Shown: positions 7,773-17,740, counted from the first letter of the stretch. The stretch: 62,061 nt of DNA from Pantoea stewartii subsp. stewartii (GCF_008801695.1 NZ_VZPF01000021.1:1-62061); one strand, 5' to 3'. Notes: generated from the sequence alone by a model not told the origin. Made by a program: numbers and translations.

Positions 7773-8777
7773 TCAGGTATTAACCGTATCCTCCCCAATG
7801 CTCTGAGCGTCAGACGGATGCACAAACCATTGGGTGACTCGCACCAGATAACTCTCCCCGCAGGCGATCAGTTCACCCTCTCCTATCACACGGCCATTGA
7901 GTCTTAGCTTCACGTCGGGTGAGAGCCTGGCTTCGGTCGCAATAAGGTCCCCTTCACGTAATGTCCGCAACGTGCCAAGGGCGATATCAATTTGTCCTAC
8001 CTCTACCAGCAGCTTTTGCGGCAGGGCGTCCAGGTGATACGATAAGGGCGAGGCAGGACCCGCACGATCGCTGTCCTCGGCCAACAGGCTTTCCATATCA
8101 TTGACCAACGCTTCAATTTTCACGTCTCCCCCCTCTTCGATTCGGATACGCGCTGCACTTCCGGTCGCCAGTAGTACAACCAATTCACCCTCGCGCGGAC
8201 GGCCGAAAGGACTCATCCGCAACCCTGTTCCAGGGCCAATGCTTGCCAACTCGTGGATCGAGGCCTGACACCAGCCGGCGTAACAGTCGAACGCCACCGG
8301 CGGTAAGATACGCACTGGCCGGACGCCGGGGCCTACTTGTCGGGCAATGGCGCGAAACCAGGTGGTGGGCCAGCCAAACAGCACACAGCGGAACGCGTAG
8401 CCATCAATCTGCCAGGCAAATACCAGCGCAACGTACTGGCTAAGCATGCTACAACGGCGCGGTTCTCCCGGCCCGTTGTGTAATTTCGCGCCGCTTGCCT
8501 GCAACAGCGGCGATAGTCCCCATAGCGCAACTCCCGCCAGCAGTTGGGCGTCGACGTCTTGCTCTGAAGCGGTCCCTAGGATCCCTTCACACCACTGCTG
8601 CCAGTCGCTTTCAGCTAACCAGACGCCGCACGGCGTATCTTCGGCAGTGACTGAAAACAGTCTCCCCTGCGGGCTGTCGGTCCAGCGCTGCGCCGTAACA
8701 TGCACGGCTCCAAGTTTCATCCCTTCGGTTTGCAACATTCCTACAAGGATGCTCTCTTCAGGAGAGAGTCGCGTCAT
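7773..8777 (-). CDS. ssaQ: T3SS cytoplasmic C-ring protein SsaQ (YscQ/SpaO family)
   Basis: A protein of about 334 residues (Salmonella 322) forming the sorting platform under the needle base. I use the ATG at 8777 (MTRLSPEES), which overlaps the ssaP end by 20 bp; a further in-frame ATG at 8795 is less likely. The C-terminal 80 residues are a SpoA/surface-presentation domain (LLVEVGQIDIALGTLRTL). Inside the gene is a GTG with a strong ribosome site that would produce the short SsaQ-S form; see the separate entry. Confidence 0.92.
   Translation of the reverse strand: MTRLSPEESILVGMLQTEGMKLGAVHVTAQRWTDSPQGRLFSVTAEDTPCGVWLAESDWQQWCEGILGTASEQDVDAQLLAGVALWGLSPLLQASGAKLHNGPGEPRRCSMLSQYVALVFAWQIDGYAFRCVLFGWPTTWFRAIARQVGPGVRPVRILPPVAFDCYAGWCQASIHELASIGPGTGLRMSPFGRPREGELVVLLATGSAARIRIEEGGDVKIEALVNDMESLLAEDSDRAGPASPLSYHLDALPQKLLVEVGQIDIALGTLRTLREGDLIATEARLSPDVKLRLNGRVIGEGELIACGESYLVRVTQWFVHPSDAQSIGEDTVNT
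8121..8135 (-). promoter_or_regulatory. Internal ribosome site and GTG start for the short SsaQ product
   Basis: Within ssaQ a purine tract (AGAGGGGGGAG) lies just before an in-frame GTG at 8123-8121. Starting there gives a product of about 116 residues comprising the SpoA domain. In Salmonella SsaQ and Yersinia YscQ such an internal start yields the short subunit of the C-ring. The match in position and strength suggests tandem translation is kept here. Confidence 0.7.
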
Positions 8778-9117
8778 ACACCACCTCCAGCGCAACGTTG
8801 TGCCCGGCGGCCAGCAGCCCGGCGTTCAGCCAGCAGGAAAAGTGCTTCAGCTGGCGGCATAAATCGCGCTGGGGCACAAGCACCGTCAGAAAGGTTTTAC
8901 CTTCCCGCGTTTCAATCTCGCAAATAAGCCCCGCCACGGATCCGCCCACCAGCCGGTAGCGTTGTTTTTGCTGTCTCAGCGCAGACTCTCCCGTTCTACG
9001 GTCGGGCACCATCTGCGCTATCAGTTGAATAAACCGGGTGGTTTCCGTTGGCTGCCGTTTGTCCGGTTCAGGCTGCCTGGCGTGCCAGAGGCAACCTTCA
9101 GTTCGGTTAACGTTCAT
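8758..9117 (-). CDS. ssaP: T3SS needle-length/switch protein SsaP
   Basis: A protein of 119 residues (Salmonella SsaP 124) at the position of ssaP between ssaO and ssaQ. Proteins at this place act as needle-length rulers and help to switch export specificity. The sequence is poorly conserved in this family, so the call rests mainly on position and length. Overlaps ssaO by 11 bp and ssaQ by about 20 bp. No membrane segment is seen. Confidence 0.8.
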   Translation of the reverse strand: MNVNRTEGCLWHARQPEPDKRQPTETTRFIQLIAQMVPDRRTGESALRQQKQRYRLVGGSVAGLICEIETREGKTFLTVLVPQRDLCRQLKHFSCWLNAGLLAAGHNVALEVVYDATLS

Positions 9118-9478
9118 CGCTCAGCAGGCTCCTTAGTTTTTCTTTTTTCTTCAGAACGCTCACCAACTCCCGCTGCAGCTCGCTAAGCTGCCCCTGTAGC
9201 CGTTTTTGCGCATCCGCAAGCAGGCGCTGCTGCTGCGCCAGGCCGTATTCCTCATGAAATAAATTATTCATAGCCTGTTTCTGCGCCATCAGTTCGCCCG
9301 AGGGCAACGTACCGGACCAGAGAAGGAGCTGATTGAGCGCCTGTATTAGGTCTTTACGACGGCTCTGGCACTGAAAACACAACTGTTCCGTTTGCTGAAG
9401 CTGCAGCGTTAACTCCGTCATTTGCCGTAGCAGGCGATGCTCGCGACGGTCCTTGATCCTGAGTAAACAATTCAGCAT
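9107..9478 (-). CDS. ssaO: T3SS stalk protein SsaO (YscO/FliJ-like)
   Basis: A protein of about 123 residues (Salmonella 125), almost entirely a charged coiled coil rich in Gln, Leu and Arg, the form of YscO/FliJ stalk proteins that contact the ATPase and the export gate. The ATG at 9478 shares its A with the ssaN stop (TGATG), so translation is coupled. A longer frame starting at 9529 lies inside ssaN and is unlikely. Confidence 0.88.
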   Translation of the reverse strand: MLNCLLRIKDRREHRLLRQMTELTLQLQQTEQLCFQCQSRRKDLIQALNQLLLWSGTLPSGELMAQKQAMNNLFHEEYGLAQQQRLLADAQKRLQGQLSELQRELVSVLKKKEKLRSLLSDER

Positions 9479-10794
9479 CAGATGTCCGTCAAATAACGCA
9501 TTTGCGCCAGCAGTTCGTCGAGATTGCATGGTTCATTACTCTGTTGTTGCAGGAAGTGACAAATATCGAAATAGCGGTCTACCGCCCGGTCGGCCTGAGG
9601 ATCTTCTCCGCGCACGAACTCACCTATCCGCACCAGAAGCTCCACGTCGCGATACACCGACAGCAACTGCCGGATCGCGTTCGCCAACGCCTGGTGTTCA
9701 CCGCTGGCCACCATCGGCATCAAGCGGCTCAGGCTAGCTAACACGTCAATGGCTGGAAAGTGGGCCGCTTCTGCCAGGCGGCGTGACAATACGATGTGGC
9801 CGTCGAGTAACGACCTCACTTCATCGGCCAACGGTTCATTCATGTCGTCGCTTTCCACCAGTACGGTGTAAAACGCGGTAATGCTGCCGAGGATGCCCTT
9901 ACCCGCCCGTTCGAGCAGTCGTGGTAGTGCCGCAAAAACGCTGGGAGGATAGCCGCCGGAAACCGCAACTTCGCCACCGGCGAGCGCTATCTCGCGGGCG
10001 GCGCGGGCGTAGCGGGTTAAGGAATCGGCAAACAGCAGAACTCGCTTGCCGCGATCGCGAAACGCTTCGGCGATGGTGGTCGCCACCCATAGCGCCCTCA
10101 TGCGTTCAAGCGCGGGCCGGTCGGACGTTGAAACCACCATTACGCAGCGCCGTCGGGTCGCTTCACCCAGCGTTTTCTCAATTAACTCAATCACTTCTCG
10201 ACCACGCTCACCGATAAGCACCAGAACGTTGATGTCGCTATCCGGGCTGCGGCACAGCATCGACATCAGGGTGCTTTTCCCCACCCCCGCCGCCGCAAAA
10301 ATCCCCATGCGCTGTCCTTCACCACAGGTCAAAAGACCGTCGATGGCGCGGATCCCGGTAAGCATCGGCTTCTCAATCAGCTGGCGCAGTAGCGGCGAAG
10401 GTGGCGGTGCATCATAATCTCGCCAGGGCCCCTGCGGGGCGGGGCCGTCATCAATAGGTAATCCCATACCGTCCAGCACTCGGCCTAAGAGATCTTCCCC
10501 AACTGGAACACGATGTCGCCGCCCCAAGGATCGCACCTGCTGTCCACAATACAGGCCTCCGGTACTGGCAAAAGGTGAAAGCTGCGCCGTTGCGCCGTCG
10601 ATACCAACGACCTCCGCCAGCGCACCTTCTGGCAACAGGCAACACACCTCTCCCATAAAAACGCCTGGCAGATACGCTTTGAGCAGCGTCGCACCAACGT
10701 GCAATAAACGCCCAGTTTTTAGATAACCTTTTGGTACGTCCCGCAGTGGCGTCAGAGATTTTTCAATGGCGGCCAGCACCTCGGCTTTAATCAT
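9478..10794 (-). CDS. ssaN: T3SS ATPase SsaN
   Basis: A hexameric ATPase of about 438 residues (Salmonella 433) that strips chaperones from substrates and feeds export. The Walker A motif GVGKST is at residues 169-174 in [14 protein letters not shown]. The Walker B region [19 protein letters not shown] follows, the common signature of the FliI/YscN and F1 families. The ATG at 10794 overlaps ssaV by 8 bp; the frame is open upstream but inside ssaV. It ends in a TGATG overlap with ssaO. Confidence 0.95.
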   Translation of the reverse strand: MIKAEVLAAIEKSLTPLRDVPKGYLKTGRLLHVGATLLKAYLPGVFMGEVCCLLPEGALAEVVGIDGATAQLSPFASTGGLYCGQQVRSLGRRHRVPVGEDLLGRVLDGMGLPIDDGPAPQGPWRDYDAPPPSPLLRQLIEKPMLTGIRAIDGLLTCGEGQRMGIFAAAGVGKSTLMSMLCRSPDSDINVLVLIGERGREVIELIEKTLGEATRRRCVMVVSTSDRPALERMRALWVATTIAEAFRDRGKRVLLFADSLTRYARAAREIALAGGEVAVSGGYPPSVFAALPRLLERAGKGILGSITAFYTVLVESDDMNEPLADEVRSLLDGHIVLSRRLAEAAHFPAIDVLASLSRLMPMVASGEHQALANAIRQLLSVYRDVELLVRIGEFVRGEDPQADRAVDRYFDICHFLQQQSNEPCNLDELLAQMRYLTDI

Positions 10795-12847
10795 CGTCAC
10801 CGGCAAGCTCCTGTGGTGTGAGATCGATACTGTACACAACCTGTACCGCACAGTTTTCTCCCAGCTCCTGCCAGGAGAGTACGGGAACATTAAACAGCCT
10901 CGTTTCCGTTATTTTGCGCAGAAAGCGGCGAGTATCGATCGAGGTCACAATGTTCAATTCACCGTGCTCTGCTAGTGCCTCCTGAATTAAGCTCAGAATG
11001 CGCGAACTTTGCCCAAGGCTCAGGGCCGCATAGGTCCCCATCGAGGTCTGACGGACAGACTCGCGGATCAGGTTTTCGATTCCTTCCCCCACGCGCAGGA
11101 CGCGCAGCGCCTCACCGTTCGGCTGCAGCCGGTGCAAAATATGCCGACGCAGCGCCATGCGCACATATTCGGTCAGCATCAGTACATCTTTCTCACGCGG
11201 CGCCCATTCAATCAGGGTGCCAAAGACAGTGCGTAAATCGCGGATCGAAATACTTTCAGCCACCAGCCTCTGAAGGGTTTCCGTAATCTTGCTTATCGGC
11301 AGCTGCCGCTGCAGCTCTTTAACCAGCTCCGAATAGCGCTTCTCCATGGCATCCATCAGATATCGTGCCTCCTGCACGCCGATAAACTCTGCCATGTGAC
11401 GCAACAGGACCTGGCGGAGCAATGCCGTGATGCGTTGATTACCCTCGGCAATCGCGAGCCCCATGCTCTGCGCTTTTTTTCCGGCCTCTGCTGTCAGCCA
11501 GCAGATACTTCCCATCCCGTCCGGCAGCGGTTGTACTTCGTACCCCAGCTGTTTATCAGGCTCCAGCAGCAGGTATGCGTTCTCGGGGATGGCGAATGAA
11601 AAGACCGGCTCCTGGTAGATCAGCACCGACATCCCCTGCACGTAGTCCCGGCAATCTGGCCTGATAGTGATTTCCGGCAGCGGTACACCGTACTCTTCGA
11701 AAAGCCTCCAACGTAAGGCATCAATATCCCGGGCCAGCGTGCCGGTATTGAGCGATGGCATTACGTGCAGCGTTAACGGCCTGGCACCAGGCTGCATTCG
11801 GTCTTCACTCATCTCTCCCGTCTGCGGTATATCGTGTTGTGTGTGCCTAGAGCGACGCCAGAATAAAAAGAACGGCAGCGAGGTGAACGCCGCCAAGACA
11901 AAAAAGTCCAGGAAGGGAAAACCGGGGATCAGGGCGAATAAAATCAGGACCGCGGCCGTCAACATCAGCGCCTGCGGCTGTCGACCAAGCTGGGTGGTTA
12001 ATTCGCTGGCAAGATTCTGTTTCTTCTCCCCTGGCACGCGGGTGACGATAATTCCGGCGCTCAGTGAGATAAGCAGCGAAGGGATCTGCCCGCACAGCCC
12101 ATCGCCAATCGATAAAACGCTGTAGGTTTGTATCGCATCACCCAGCGGCATGTCGTACTGCACCACGGCGATGATGATGCCACCGATTATATTGACCAGA
12201 ACCACAATAATTCCGGCGATCGCATCGCCTTTTACAAACTTCATGGCGCCATCCATGGCACCAAGAAAGCGGCTCTCCTGCTGAACCTGCTGGCGAAGGT
12301 GCCGCGCCTGAACCGTGTCAATCCCCCCTGCCCGCAGATCGCCATCAATGCTCATCTGTTTTCCAGGCATACCGTCGAGCGAGAAGCGGGCGCTGACTTC
12401 GGCTACGCGCTCGGTCCCTTTCGTGATGACGATAAACTGGATGATGGTGATTATCATAAAAATAACCAGCCCCACCGTCAGGTTGCCCCCCACCACAAAG
12501 TGGCCGAAGGCGTCCACGATGTTGCCCGCATCGTGCTGCAGCAAAACCAATCGCGAAGTGCTGATGGTCAATGACAGTCGGTACAGCGTGGTAATCAGCA
12601 GCAAAGAAGGGAAAACCGACAGATCCAGCGGGTCATTGATGTAGATGGCAATCAGCAGCAAAATGACCGAAAACGCGATGTTAACAGTGATCAGGATATC
12701 CACCATGAACGTCGGTAACGGCAGGATCATCATCACGATGGCAATCAGCAGCACCAAGGCCAAAATAATGTCCTGACGCCCGGCGCAGGCGGCGAGCGCC
12801 TTCTGTAGACCTTGCATACTCATGCTTTTCATCATTGAGATTTGCAT
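10787..12847 (-). CDS. ssaV: T3SS export gate protein SsaV (FHIPEP/FlhA family)
   Basis: The major export-gate protein, about 686 residues (Salmonella 681). The N-terminal half has seven or eight hydrophobic helices starting with [18 protein letters not shown]. The conserved loop [18 protein letters not shown] precedes the second membrane cluster, and a large cytoplasmic domain forms the C-terminal half. I chose the ATG at 12847 for its GGAG site; an ATG at 12835 overlapping the ssaM stop (ATGA) is an alternative. Confidence 0.95.
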   Translation of the reverse strand: MQISMMKSMSMQGLQKALAACAGRQDIILALVLLIAIVMMILPLPTFMVDILITVNIAFSVILLLIAIYINDPLDLSVFPSLLLITTLYRLSLTISTSRLVLLQHDAGNIVDAFGHFVVGGNLTVGLVIFMIITIIQFIVITKGTERVAEVSARFSLDGMPGKQMSIDGDLRAGGIDTVQARHLRQQVQQESRFLGAMDGAMKFVKGDAIAGIIVVLVNIIGGIIIAVVQYDMPLGDAIQTYSVLSIGDGLCGQIPSLLISLSAGIIVTRVPGEKKQNLASELTTQLGRQPQALMLTAAVLILFALIPGFPFLDFFVLAAFTSLPFFLFWRRSRHTQHDIPQTGEMSEDRMQPGARPLTLHVMPSLNTGTLARDIDALRWRLFEEYGVPLPEITIRPDCRDYVQGMSVLIYQEPVFSFAIPENAYLLLEPDKQLGYEVQPLPDGMGSICWLTAEAGKKAQSMGLAIAEGNQRITALLRQVLLRHMAEFIGVQEARYLMDAMEKRYSELVKELQRQLPISKITETLQRLVAESISIRDLRTVFGTLIEWAPREKDVLMLTEYVRMALRRHILHRLQPNGEALRVLRVGEGIENLIRESVRQTSMGTYAALSLGQSSRILSLIQEALAEHGELNIVTSIDTRRFLRKITETRLFNVPVLSWQELGENCAVQVVYSIDLTPQELAGDDD

Positions 12848-13200
12848 AGCGACTCCAGAAAAGCTTGCTGCCGGCGATGCACCCGCAGCCACAGTTCCGC
12901 CGCGCTATCGACAGCCGGACAACAGCTCATCGCAAGGGAATCACGCAGCTGAAAAATACGCTGCGGAATACCGGCAAAGTCAGCGGGCTTCCAGCGCTGA
13001 AGCGCCAGTAACAGCAGGTTGTCATCATAGGGAGCGAGCGGCATACACTGGCTAATGTGGAGTCGGTCATCCTGCCAGCTAAGCCAGGTTTGAAACCTCT
13101 CACCCTGCCAGTACATCCCGGCGGCGGCTGGGCGCGCGGGCAGTTCGGCTAGCTGTATAAACAGTAGAATATTAAGCTCTGTCACTCGGTCTAACGCCAT
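12832..13200 (-). CDS. ssaM: T3SS gatekeeper partner SsaM
   Basis: A protein of 122 residues, the same length as Salmonella SsaM, in the same place between ssaL and ssaV. In SPI-2, SsaM with SsaL and SpiC (SsaB) controls the switch from translocator to effector export in response to pH. It is soluble, with no membrane segments. The call rests on position, length and moderate similarity. Its 3' end overlaps ssaV. Confidence 0.85.
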   Translation of the reverse strand: MALDRVTELNILLFIQLAELPARPAAAGMYWQGERFQTWLSWQDDRLHISQCMPLAPYDDNLLLLALQRWKPADFAGIPQRIFQLRDSLAMSCCPAVDSAAELWLRVHRRQQAFLESLCKSQ

Positions 13201-13256
13201 TCGACCTCCCGCTTGCGTAGCGGCTACAGTGTTCCAGATAAGGCGCGCGCAGGTAA

Positions 13257-14240
13257 TCAGGTGATAGCCCGATCTCCCTTCATACCGCGCAATACGGCGA
13301 GAATTTGTTCACGCTGATCTTCATCGTTAAAACAGGCTTCGGGCATCAGCGAGAACAGCGCATCCAGATGCTGTAAAAGTCGGTTGTATAAACGCACAGA
13401 CGCGGCCCGCTGCGCCAGCCGTGGCGCAAGCCATTCATCAAACAGCCAGCTTTCATTGGTCATCTCGATAAGAAACGGAAGCAGCGTTCCTGAAGCCATC
13501 TCGCACGCGGATTCGATTCGCAAGCACTCCTGCTCAAGCCCTAAAAATACCAATAAGCGGCGAAGACGTACCAGCACCCCCGCCAGCCGCTGTTGTTGGG
13601 AGCCGACCACGCAGGCGGAAAGCTCAAAGGCCATCATGCGCAGCAGTACCTTCAGCCGCTGGCGACGGTCCGGCCAGTTCATGATGCGCTGAAACCACTC
13701 GGCTAATGAGGTAACCTCCTCGTCCATTGCCTGCTGGAATAGACGATTGATTTGCGCCAGCGCGCCTTTGCTCACTTGTCCCAGCTCCAGCATGCCAAAC
13801 AGCGATATCTCCCAACCCTGCTCGCTCATCAGTTCAGCCAGCTTCTCGCTTAGCGCTTTACGTCTTTTGCTGTTTGGTTTTTCAGCGAGTAGTAACACTG
13901 CAACGCCCAACAGCTGTTGACCAAGGGATGAACCGGAATGTGGTTGCGTCAGTTGAGTGGGAATACCGTCCGCCTGCTCTTGCATCCGCTGTACCATCCG
14001 CAACAAGGCCTGCTGCCGTTGCTCCAGCCGCTCTTTGAGATCTGCTTGCTGCAAATCTTTGAACCGTCCGCTCAGCGCCATCCCCATGTCTTCGAGCGTT
14101 GCTATAAGCGCGCTGCCGGAGGTTTCTTCAAGCTCAATAAGCGCCTGCGTCATCGGTGATGGTGCATCTTCCACCTGCACCTGCGGTTCCCGCAGGCTGG
14201 CGTCATGATTCTTTAGCGCGGCCGTCTCAGAGACTCTCAT
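13257..14240 (-). CDS. ssaL: T3SS gatekeeper SsaL (YopN/SepL family)
   Basis: About 327 residues (Salmonella 338). SepL/SsaL proteins bind the export gate and give translocators priority over effectors. The protein is helical and Leu/Gln-rich, with the typical region SGRFKDLQQADLKERLEQRQ after residue 50. The ATG at 14240 (MRVSETAALKN) overlaps ssaK by 14 bp. A 56-bp gap precedes ssaM. A much longer upstream frame lies inside ssaK and is discarded. Confidence 0.88.
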   Translation of the reverse strand: MRVSETAALKNHDASLREPQVQVEDAPSPMTQALIELEETSGSALIATLEDMGMALSGRFKDLQQADLKERLEQRQQALLRMVQRMQEQADGIPTQLTQPHSGSSLGQQLLGVAVLLLAEKPNSKRRKALSEKLAELMSEQGWEISLFGMLELGQVSKGALAQINRLFQQAMDEEVTSLAEWFQRIMNWPDRRQRLKVLLRMMAFELSACVVGSQQQRLAGVLVRLRRLLVFLGLEQECLRIESACEMASGTLLPFLIEMTNESWLFDEWLAPRLAQRAASVRLYNRLLQHLDALFSLMPEACFNDEDQREQILAVLRGMKGDRAIT

Positions 14241-14901
14241 CCTGCTCTCCTGTCTCTGAGCAACCTGGACGCAGCCATTGTAATAATTGTTGAAAATGGC
14301 CTTCAAGCGAGAACGCCACCGACAGCTGTGACGACGATAAAACCACACTGTCCCGGGGTAGCTCAGGGGCCGCAAGCAGCACAAAGCGCGAGCCGAACGC
14401 CTCCCGCATGCTCTGCTGAAGGTCAGGATGGCACTGCAGGGTCAACACCCCCTCATTCGCCATCTGTTCTGCCTGCAACGCGAGCCGGGCGCACAGCGTT
14501 TTGTCCGGGGGTTGCTGTTCAAACCAGACGCTTAATACCTGCTCTATGCAGTGATGGATGCGACCCGATACCGCGCTGACCAGCGCCCGCTCCTGGGCTT
14601 CATCCCCCAACAGGCGGATGACATGCTTTCGCAGCCAGCGGACTTCCAGGCGCCTGAGCGTATCGCGTTGCGATACGCGGGACTCACGCTGTCTGGAGGC
14701 CTCCAGGCAGCGGCAGTTTTTCTTCGCTTGCCGAATGAGGCCCTCGGCTTTCCGCCGGGCCGCATTGACTATCCCTTTTGCCTCAAAGTCCGCACGACGT
14801 ACGCAGGCGGCCTGTTGCAGCAGCGCCGTTAACTGTACTGCCGGGATAATGCGCCCACCCGGCAGTGGCGCGGCAAGTTCAATCAGCGGAAGTCGACACA
14901 T
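14227..14901 (-). CDS. ssaK: T3SS ATPase regulator SsaK (YscL/HrpE family)
   Basis: About 224 residues from the ATG at 14901 (MCRLPLIELAAPL), matching Salmonella SsaK (224). YscL proteins form the spokes that link the ATPase to the C-ring. The segment around ADFEAKGIVNAARRKAEGLI is the conserved coiled-coil stalk. It overlaps the preceding yscK-like gene by 19 bp. A longer upstream frame adds 16 residues inside that neighbour. Confidence 0.88.
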   Translation of the reverse strand: MCRLPLIELAAPLPGGRIIPAVQLTALLQQAACVRRADFEAKGIVNAARRKAEGLIRQAKKNCRCLEASRQRESRVSQRDTLRRLEVRWLRKHVIRLLGDEAQERALVSAVSGRIHHCIEQVLSVWFEQQPPDKTLCARLALQAEQMANEGVLTLQCHPDLQQSMREAFGSRFVLLAAPELPRDSVVLSSSQLSVAFSLEGHFQQLLQWLRPGCSETGEQDESL

Positions 14902-15437
14902 AGCGTTCGCTCCAGTAAATTCATCGCCAGCGGCGGTATCGGCAACCATAACGCACGTTCACAGGGCGCAAGCGTAATCAGCAGCGCATGCAGCACAGGA
15001 TCGTTTTGTGCGGCGCGGGTCAGTACGGCAGTGCCCAACTGCAATGCAATTTCAACCGTCTGTGTCGGCGAAAACAGGGCACTGTGGTTTCCCTGGCAAA
15101 GTCCGAACAGTTGCCAGATAAGCCCGTCATCAAGCAGGTGTAATAGCTCCCGCCGGTAGTCCGGCAGCAGAAAATAGTCGTTGCAGCCGAGTACCAGCAG
15201 CCCCGTGGCCAGCGCAAAGGCCTGAAGACGAGGAGCAAGCTGAACCATGCGCTGCTGCCGGAGGCTAAGCGTGACAGGAAGACGCGGCGTTCCTCTGCGT
15301 ACCTGCAGTGCCTGATTCAGACACCGGTCGAGCGGTGGGTTGGCTCCGTAGCGCCACTTCGCCGCAGGAGCAAAGCCAAGCAGTGTCAGCCAACGAGGGT
15401 GGGCGTAGCGCGCGGGTGTCCACAGATAACGATGCAT
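14883..15437 (-). CDS. YscK/OrgA-like sorting platform protein (position of STM1410)
   Basis: A protein of about 184 residues at the position held in SPI-2 by STM1410 (sometimes called ssaX), between ssaJ and ssaK. YscK/OrgA proteins attach the C-ring pods to the basal body. The start is uncertain: I take the ATG at 15437 (MHRYLWTPARYAHPRWLTLL); the frame is open further upstream but overlaps ssaJ. Features include LVLGCNDYFLLPDYRREL and a C-terminal helix. Confidence 0.75.
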   Translation of the reverse strand: MHRYLWTPARYAHPRWLTLLGFAPAAKWRYGANPPLDRCLNQALQVRRGTPRLPVTLSLRQQRMVQLAPRLQAFALATGLLVLGCNDYFLLPDYRRELLHLLDDGLIWQLFGLCQGNHSALFSPTQTVEIALQLGTAVLTRAAQNDPVLHALLITLAPCERALWLPIPPLAMNLLERTLCVDFR

Positions 15438-15469
15438 CCGTAACAGGGCTTCATCGGGGATCCGGGTGG

Positions 15470-16189
15470 CTAGCCTCTTTTGCGCCAGACTATCAGCATC
15501 AGCGAAATCAGCAGCAGCATTGCCAGCAGCAGTGGGGGGAGCAAAGCCCAACGATGTAGATTTATCCACGCGATTGCCCTCCACGGGGTGGCCGTTGGCG
15601 CGTTAGCCATGCTCTGCATACGAAACTCGGCTGGCTGCATCAGAATGCCGATATGCTCTTTCTGCACGCTAGGGATAGACTTTTCAACTAGGTTGCTTAT
15701 CTGCACCCGGAAAGCTTCAAGATTGACCTGCGGTGAATACTTGATAAATACCGCCACGGAAGCCGCTCCAACGGCCCCGTCGTCGTTGGCACTGCCATAA
15801 GCAATGGTCACGTCGGCGTGGATCACCCCGTCCATCTGACTCAGCATCCGCTCAATTCTCTGCTCGTTGAGAAAAACAATTTTTTGCTGCTCCTCAGCGG
15901 GCGATACCACCAGTTGATTCGGGGGGAACATGGTTTCCGCAGAAACGTAACTGTGTCGTGGAAAACCGTTCAGGCGCAACAGTTCTACGGCGTTAATAAA
16001 CTGCGATTGTTCCACCCGTAGCGTTACGCCCCCGGCCTCGGGCTGCTTATCGGCATCGATATGGTTCTGCATCAGGATCGCCAGCATCTGATTGGCATCA
16101 TCCTCGGGCAGTGCGCTGTAGAGCTCAACGCGGCAGCCTGTTAGCAGTAACGCCAGCCCGAGGATCAGAGCCAGACGCAGAAATTTCAT
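15470..16189 (-). CDS. ssaJ: T3SS inner ring lipoprotein SsaJ (YscJ/PrgK family)
   Basis: A protein of 239 residues (Salmonella 249) that forms the inner-membrane ring of the basal body. It has a lipoprotein signal with lipobox LLTGC (Cys near residue 19), the YscJ periplasmic domain (ELYSALPEDDANQML, RIERMLSQMDGVIHADV) and one C-terminal transmembrane helix before WRKRG. It overlaps ssaI by 4 bp. Confidence 0.95.
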   Translation of the reverse strand: MKFLRLALILGLALLLTGCRVELYSALPEDDANQMLAILMQNHIDADKQPEAGGVTLRVEQSQFINAVELLRLNGFPRHSYVSAETMFPPNQLVVSPAEEQQKIVFLNEQRIERMLSQMDGVIHADVTIAYGSANDDGAVGAASVAVFIKYSPQVNLEAFRVQISNLVEKSIPSVQKEHIGILMQPAEFRMQSMANAPTATPWRAIAWINLHRWALLPPLLLAMLLLISLMLIVWRKRG

Positions 16190-16461
16190 GTCATATTGAC
16201 CAGTTTGTTGACCGACTGAGAAACTGCACCGACCACCTTAGCGCCCAAGTCCACGCCTACGGTAGCCCCAAGCGTCGTGGCCTGCTGCACAAGCATCTGA
16301 TAGGGGGCCAGACTGCCTACATCCCCCTGCGGCGTACCGGCAAAGAGTAATTTATTGAAGGCGGTAATTTGCTCGCCATCCGGCGCGGGTACGGCGGTTG
16401 CCGATGGCGCTGCGGCCATGGTGGCAACGTCCATCGCGGTTACGCTGTTAATCGCACTCAT
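16186..16461 (-). CDS. ssaI: T3SS inner rod protein SsaI (YscI/PrgJ family)
   Basis: A protein of 91 residues (Salmonella 82). It forms the short inner rod at the needle base. The C-terminal helix VGVDLGAKVVGAVSQSVNKL is the conserved polymerisation part. The N-terminal 30 residues are Ala/Thr-rich and look disordered. It lies between ssaH and ssaJ, with a 4-bp overlap to ssaJ. Confidence 0.92.
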   Translation of the reverse strand: MSAINSVTAMDVATMAAAPSATAVPAPDGEQITAFNKLLFAGTPQGDVGSLAPYQMLVQQATTLGATVGVDLGAKVVGAVSQSVNKLVNMT

Positions 16462-16479
16462 TAGTCACTCCTGTTAAGC

Positions 16480-16725
16480 TTATTTAAGCCAGTTTTTCAC
16501 TGTTTCAGCTTCTGGAAGGGCAACGTCTGCAAGCGCCTGGCGCGCCAGGACGGATTCGTTCAAACCGGCCAGCAGCACCGCGCGGCATAACGCCTGCAGG
16601 CTGGTGTTCTCAACCAGCAAAGGCAACGCTGGCAGAATGGCACGGACTTGTCGTTGCAGACCGTGGTTTATTCCGGCAAAGGCCGCCTCGGCCATCAGCC
16701 GCCTCTCCTTCTCCGTCAGCATCAT
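16480..16725 (-). CDS. ssaH: T3SS needle chaperone-like protein SsaH
   Basis: A protein of 81 residues (Salmonella 75) following ssaG. SsaH belongs to the YscG-like group that keeps the needle subunit soluble in the cytoplasm. It is helical (EAAFAGINHGLQRQVRAIL, ALCRAVLLAGLNESVLARQ). Overlaps ssaG by 4 bp, so the two are co-translated. Confidence 0.85.
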   Translation of the reverse strand: MMLTEKERRLMAEAAFAGINHGLQRQVRAILPALPLLVENTSLQALCRAVLLAGLNESVLARQALADVALPEAETVKNWLK

Positions 16726-16943
16726 ATTTTGGTGATAATGCCACTGAGCATATCTTTGATAGTTTTGATCATCGCACTCTCGTAGTTAATAAAAGTGGAG
16801 TACTGCTGTACGGCAAACTGGGCTTTGAGCATGGCCTCCGGATTTGAGATGTCCTCGCTGTTCATTTTGCCCTCAATCGCCTGTCCGGACTGATGCGCCA
16901 AGCGCGATAAGCTGTCAACAAGCTGCTCAACGTTCATTGCCAC
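16722..16943 (-). CDS. ssaG: T3SS needle subunit SsaG (YscF/PrgI family)
   Basis: A protein of 73 residues (Salmonella 71) that polymerises into the needle. The sequence has the expected two helices joined by a turn (LVDSLSRLAHQSGQ, then LKAQFAVQQYSTFINYESA) and a hydrophobic C-terminus ending IIKTI-like. A 50-bp gap upstream separates it from sseG; in SPI-2 a promoter sits before ssaG. Confidence 0.95.
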   Translation of the reverse strand: MAMNVEQLVDSLSRLAHQSGQAIEGKMNSEDISNPEAMLKAQFAVQQYSTFINYESAMIKTIKDMLSGIITKI

Positions 16944-16993
16944 CTCCGATTACGCGAGCCGTTACGGTTTCAATTATGACCGCCGTGGTGCGG

Positions 16994-17740
16994 TTACCTA
17001 TCAGGTGATGACCTGAAAGTGACGACAGGTTGTGCCGGGTTGTCCGTTGGCGGAAACAGACGAGCCAGCAGGCGGAAAAAGGGTACGCTCACCTGCTGTC
17101 CGGTTACCGGACAGCCTGCTGCCCCGAAGCGCAAAAATGCCAGCGTTCCCCAGGCGGCATTGCTCACCGGGCGGAAGATCGGGAAGCTCAGGCCGACGGA
17201 GGTCATCATAAACGGCTGACCGACAACCGCTGCCGTAAGTAACGCACGTGATCCCAGAGACACCATTCCGGCGATACTCTGGCTCTTGCTCACGTCATAA
17301 AAAAGGTGCGCAATGAGGTACACCGCGTTGGCGATGCTGTCGTGCCCCATCGGCAAGCCATGCTTGCAGTGATAAATCAGGCAGGCAATATCGGCAATAG
17401 CGATGGCCAAGCCAAATCCGGCGAGCAGCAGCAGCGGTGCCGAGCTACCGCTGAATACCTCCAGCACGATCCCCGCACCACAGCACAAAATCTGCCCTCC
17501 CAACACCATGCTCTGCCAGCTGAAAAGGCCTGCAGGGATCATGTTTGCCGCCCGTTCAGTCATTCTGGCGAGCATACTCTTCTGCCCCTGCTTGCAGGTG
17601 TCTTCAGCTTCCTTATTCGCGGCATCATGCTGCGGTGCGGGTAAAACCGGAACCGTCAACCCCTCGACCATCTCCCGCACCATCTGCTGCACTTCAGCAC
17701 TAACCGCCACTCCATAACCAGTGCGACCAATATCTACCAT
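16994..17740 (-). CDS. sseG: SPI-2-type effector SseG homologue
   Basis: A protein of 248 residues (Salmonella SseG 229) with several hydrophobic segments in the central part (LLLAGFGLAIAIADIACLIY). In Salmonella SseG sits in the vacuole membrane and, with SseF, ties it to the Golgi. A 7-bp overlap with sseF shows they are expressed together. The assignment rests on position and the hydrophobic pattern. Function in this host is inferred. Confidence 0.85.
   Translation of the reverse strand: MVDIGRTGYGVAVSAEVQQMVREMVEGLTVPVLPAPQHDAANKEAEDTCKQGQKSMLARMTERAANMIPAGLFSWQSMVLGGQILCCGAGIVLEVFSGSSAPLLLLAGFGLAIAIADIACLIYHCKHGLPMGHDSIANAVYLIAHLFYDVSKSQSIAGMVSLGSRALLTAAVVGQPFMMTSVGLSFPIFRPVSNAAWGTLAFLRFGAAGCPVTGQQVSVPFFRLLARLFPPTDNPAQPVVTFRSSPDR

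Noticed and set aside
14241..14384. Upstream extension of ssaL
   Set aside because: It lies inside ssaK and lacks similarity to SsaL.
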